From an uncultured Varibaculum sp. (GTDB lineage: Bacteria > Actinomycetota > Actinomycetes > Actinomycetales > Actinomycetaceae): a stretch of DNA of 13,402 nt. The DNA is taken from positions 1 through 13,402 of the forward strand of contig CAMYAU010000034.1 of assembly GCA_947253735.1 (NCBI GenBank), read 5' to 3'. The notes under the pieces are model-generated. The model was not told the DNA's origin, made no database searches, and saw nothing but the letters and a program-made list of their open reading frames with translations. The position numbers and the translations under genes were made by a program. Of the stretch, positions 12,905 through 13,402 are shown piece by piece (position 1 is the stretch's first letter; each line of letters begins with the position of its first letter).

Positions 12905-13402
12905 CTAGTTGCCAATAATTTTTAAGGTAGAACCTTTGCCTTTCGCTGCGATAACTTGAATTTGGTCCGCAATTTCACCGCGTAGCGTATCTACGTGACT
13001 AATTAAGCCCACGGTTCTCCCGCAGGTAGAGGTATTTTTTAGGGCCTCCATTACCAGTTCTCGTTTACTGGTATCTAAAGTGCCGAATCCCTCGTCAATA
13101 AACATAGAAGAAATTTCGATTCCCCCAGCTTCCGCAGTTACAACTTCCGATAGTCCCAGGGCTAAAGACAGGGAACAGTAAAATAGCTCTCCGCCCGAGA
13201 GTGCAGAAATTTCACGAACCTTATCGGAAGAGTTATCGGTGACTACCAAGGATAGCGCCTGGTTGCGCCGACGTGAGGATTCGGAATCGGAGCGGGAAAG
13301 CTGGTAGCGTCCTCCAGAAATTTTTCCTAAATGGGGATTGGCAGCGCTTAGCACTTCCTCAAAACGATCCAAGAGCACCCAGGTGGCTAAGGGGGCGCGC
13401 AC
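12905..13402 (-). CDS. sbcC: SbcC, C-terminal end only (N-terminus beyond the window)
   Basis: 165 codons run from the right edge to the stop at 12905. They form the C-terminal ATPase half of an SbcC/Rad50-type SMC-like protein. The ABC signature is LSGGELF (68-74 of the visible part; the family usually has LSGGETF), Walker B is MFIDEGFGTLD (100-110) with catalytic Glu104, and the H-loop is LISHV (133-137). SbcC with SbcD processes DNA ends and hairpins in double-strand break repair. The full protein is usually about 1000 residues, so most lies outside; the Met at the edge is not the real start. It converges with the metalloregulator gene across a 33-base gap. sbcD would be expected further right. 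Confidence 0.92.
   Translation of the reverse strand: MRAPLATWVLLDRFEEVLSAANPHLGKISGGRYQLSRSDSESSRRRNQALSLVVTDNSSDKVREISALSGGELFYCSLSLALGLSEVVTAEAGGIEISSMFIDEGFGTLDTSKRELVMEALKNTSTCGRTVGLISHVDTLRGEIADQIQVIAAKGKGSTLKIIGN

Noticed and set aside
1..13402. CRISPR array, prophage, insertion sequence, tRNA or rRNA
   Set aside because: No regularly spaced repeats, transposase or phage genes, terminal inverted repeats or tRNA/rRNA-like sequence were seen; nearly all of the window is accounted for by housekeeping genes.

Overview
The window comes from the chromosome of an actinobacterium, most likely a moderate-GC member of the Actinomycetaceae (Varibaculum/Mobiluncus-like). That placement is an inference from three things: a base composition in the low-to-mid 50s % GC by eye, an actinobacterial protein set (DUF3117, actinobacterial LOG protein, DapC beside a 7Fe ferredoxin, a fused-free VKOR, a DtxR/MntR-type regulator), and gene neighbourhoods that recall, from memory, the Mycobacterium tuberculosis Rv1165-Rv1234 region, where homologues of many of these genes sit close together. 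No mobile element, phage, tRNA, rRNA or CRISPR was seen, so this is core housekeeping DNA.

Layout. Positions 1-5075 hold a minus-strand block. Read in transcription order it is: a soluble MgtE-N/CBS protein overlapping a DUF1003 membrane protein; Mrp (Fe-S carrier P-loop ATPase); an O-methyltransferase followed by a terminator; a LOG-family protein; and the 5' part of a DUF3117 gene that runs off the left edge. A 181-base divergent spacer follows. The plus strand then carries a two-pass membrane protein of the general-stress-protein-17M type with a terminator, and the translational GTPase TypA/BipA. A small SH3-like minus-strand gene converges on typA. It shares a compact back-to-back promoter with the plus-strand block fdxA (7Fe ferredoxin), dapC (succinyl-DAP aminotransferase), gltA (citrate synthase, with terminator), a VKOR-type disulfide recycling membrane protein, and a DtxR/MntR-type metalloregulator. 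The right edge holds the C-terminal end of SbcC on the minus strand.

Functional themes: lysine/peptidoglycan precursor synthesis (DapC), entry to the TCA cycle (GltA), Fe-S and redox functions (FdxA, Mrp, VKOR), ribosome-associated stress GTPase (TypA), DNA break repair (SbcC), and metal sensing. The least understood part is 3227-6030: a translationally coupled soluble MgtE-N/CBS protein and DUF1003 membrane protein, divergent from a 2-TM stress-type protein. It looks like an Mg2+-sensor module separated from any Mg2+ channel. Other points worth a second look are the loss of the usual metal ligands in the O-methyltransferase, the manganese-type ligand pattern of the DtxR-family protein, and a symmetric, probably bidirectional promoter at about 8310-8341 that would give a leaderless mRNA on one side.
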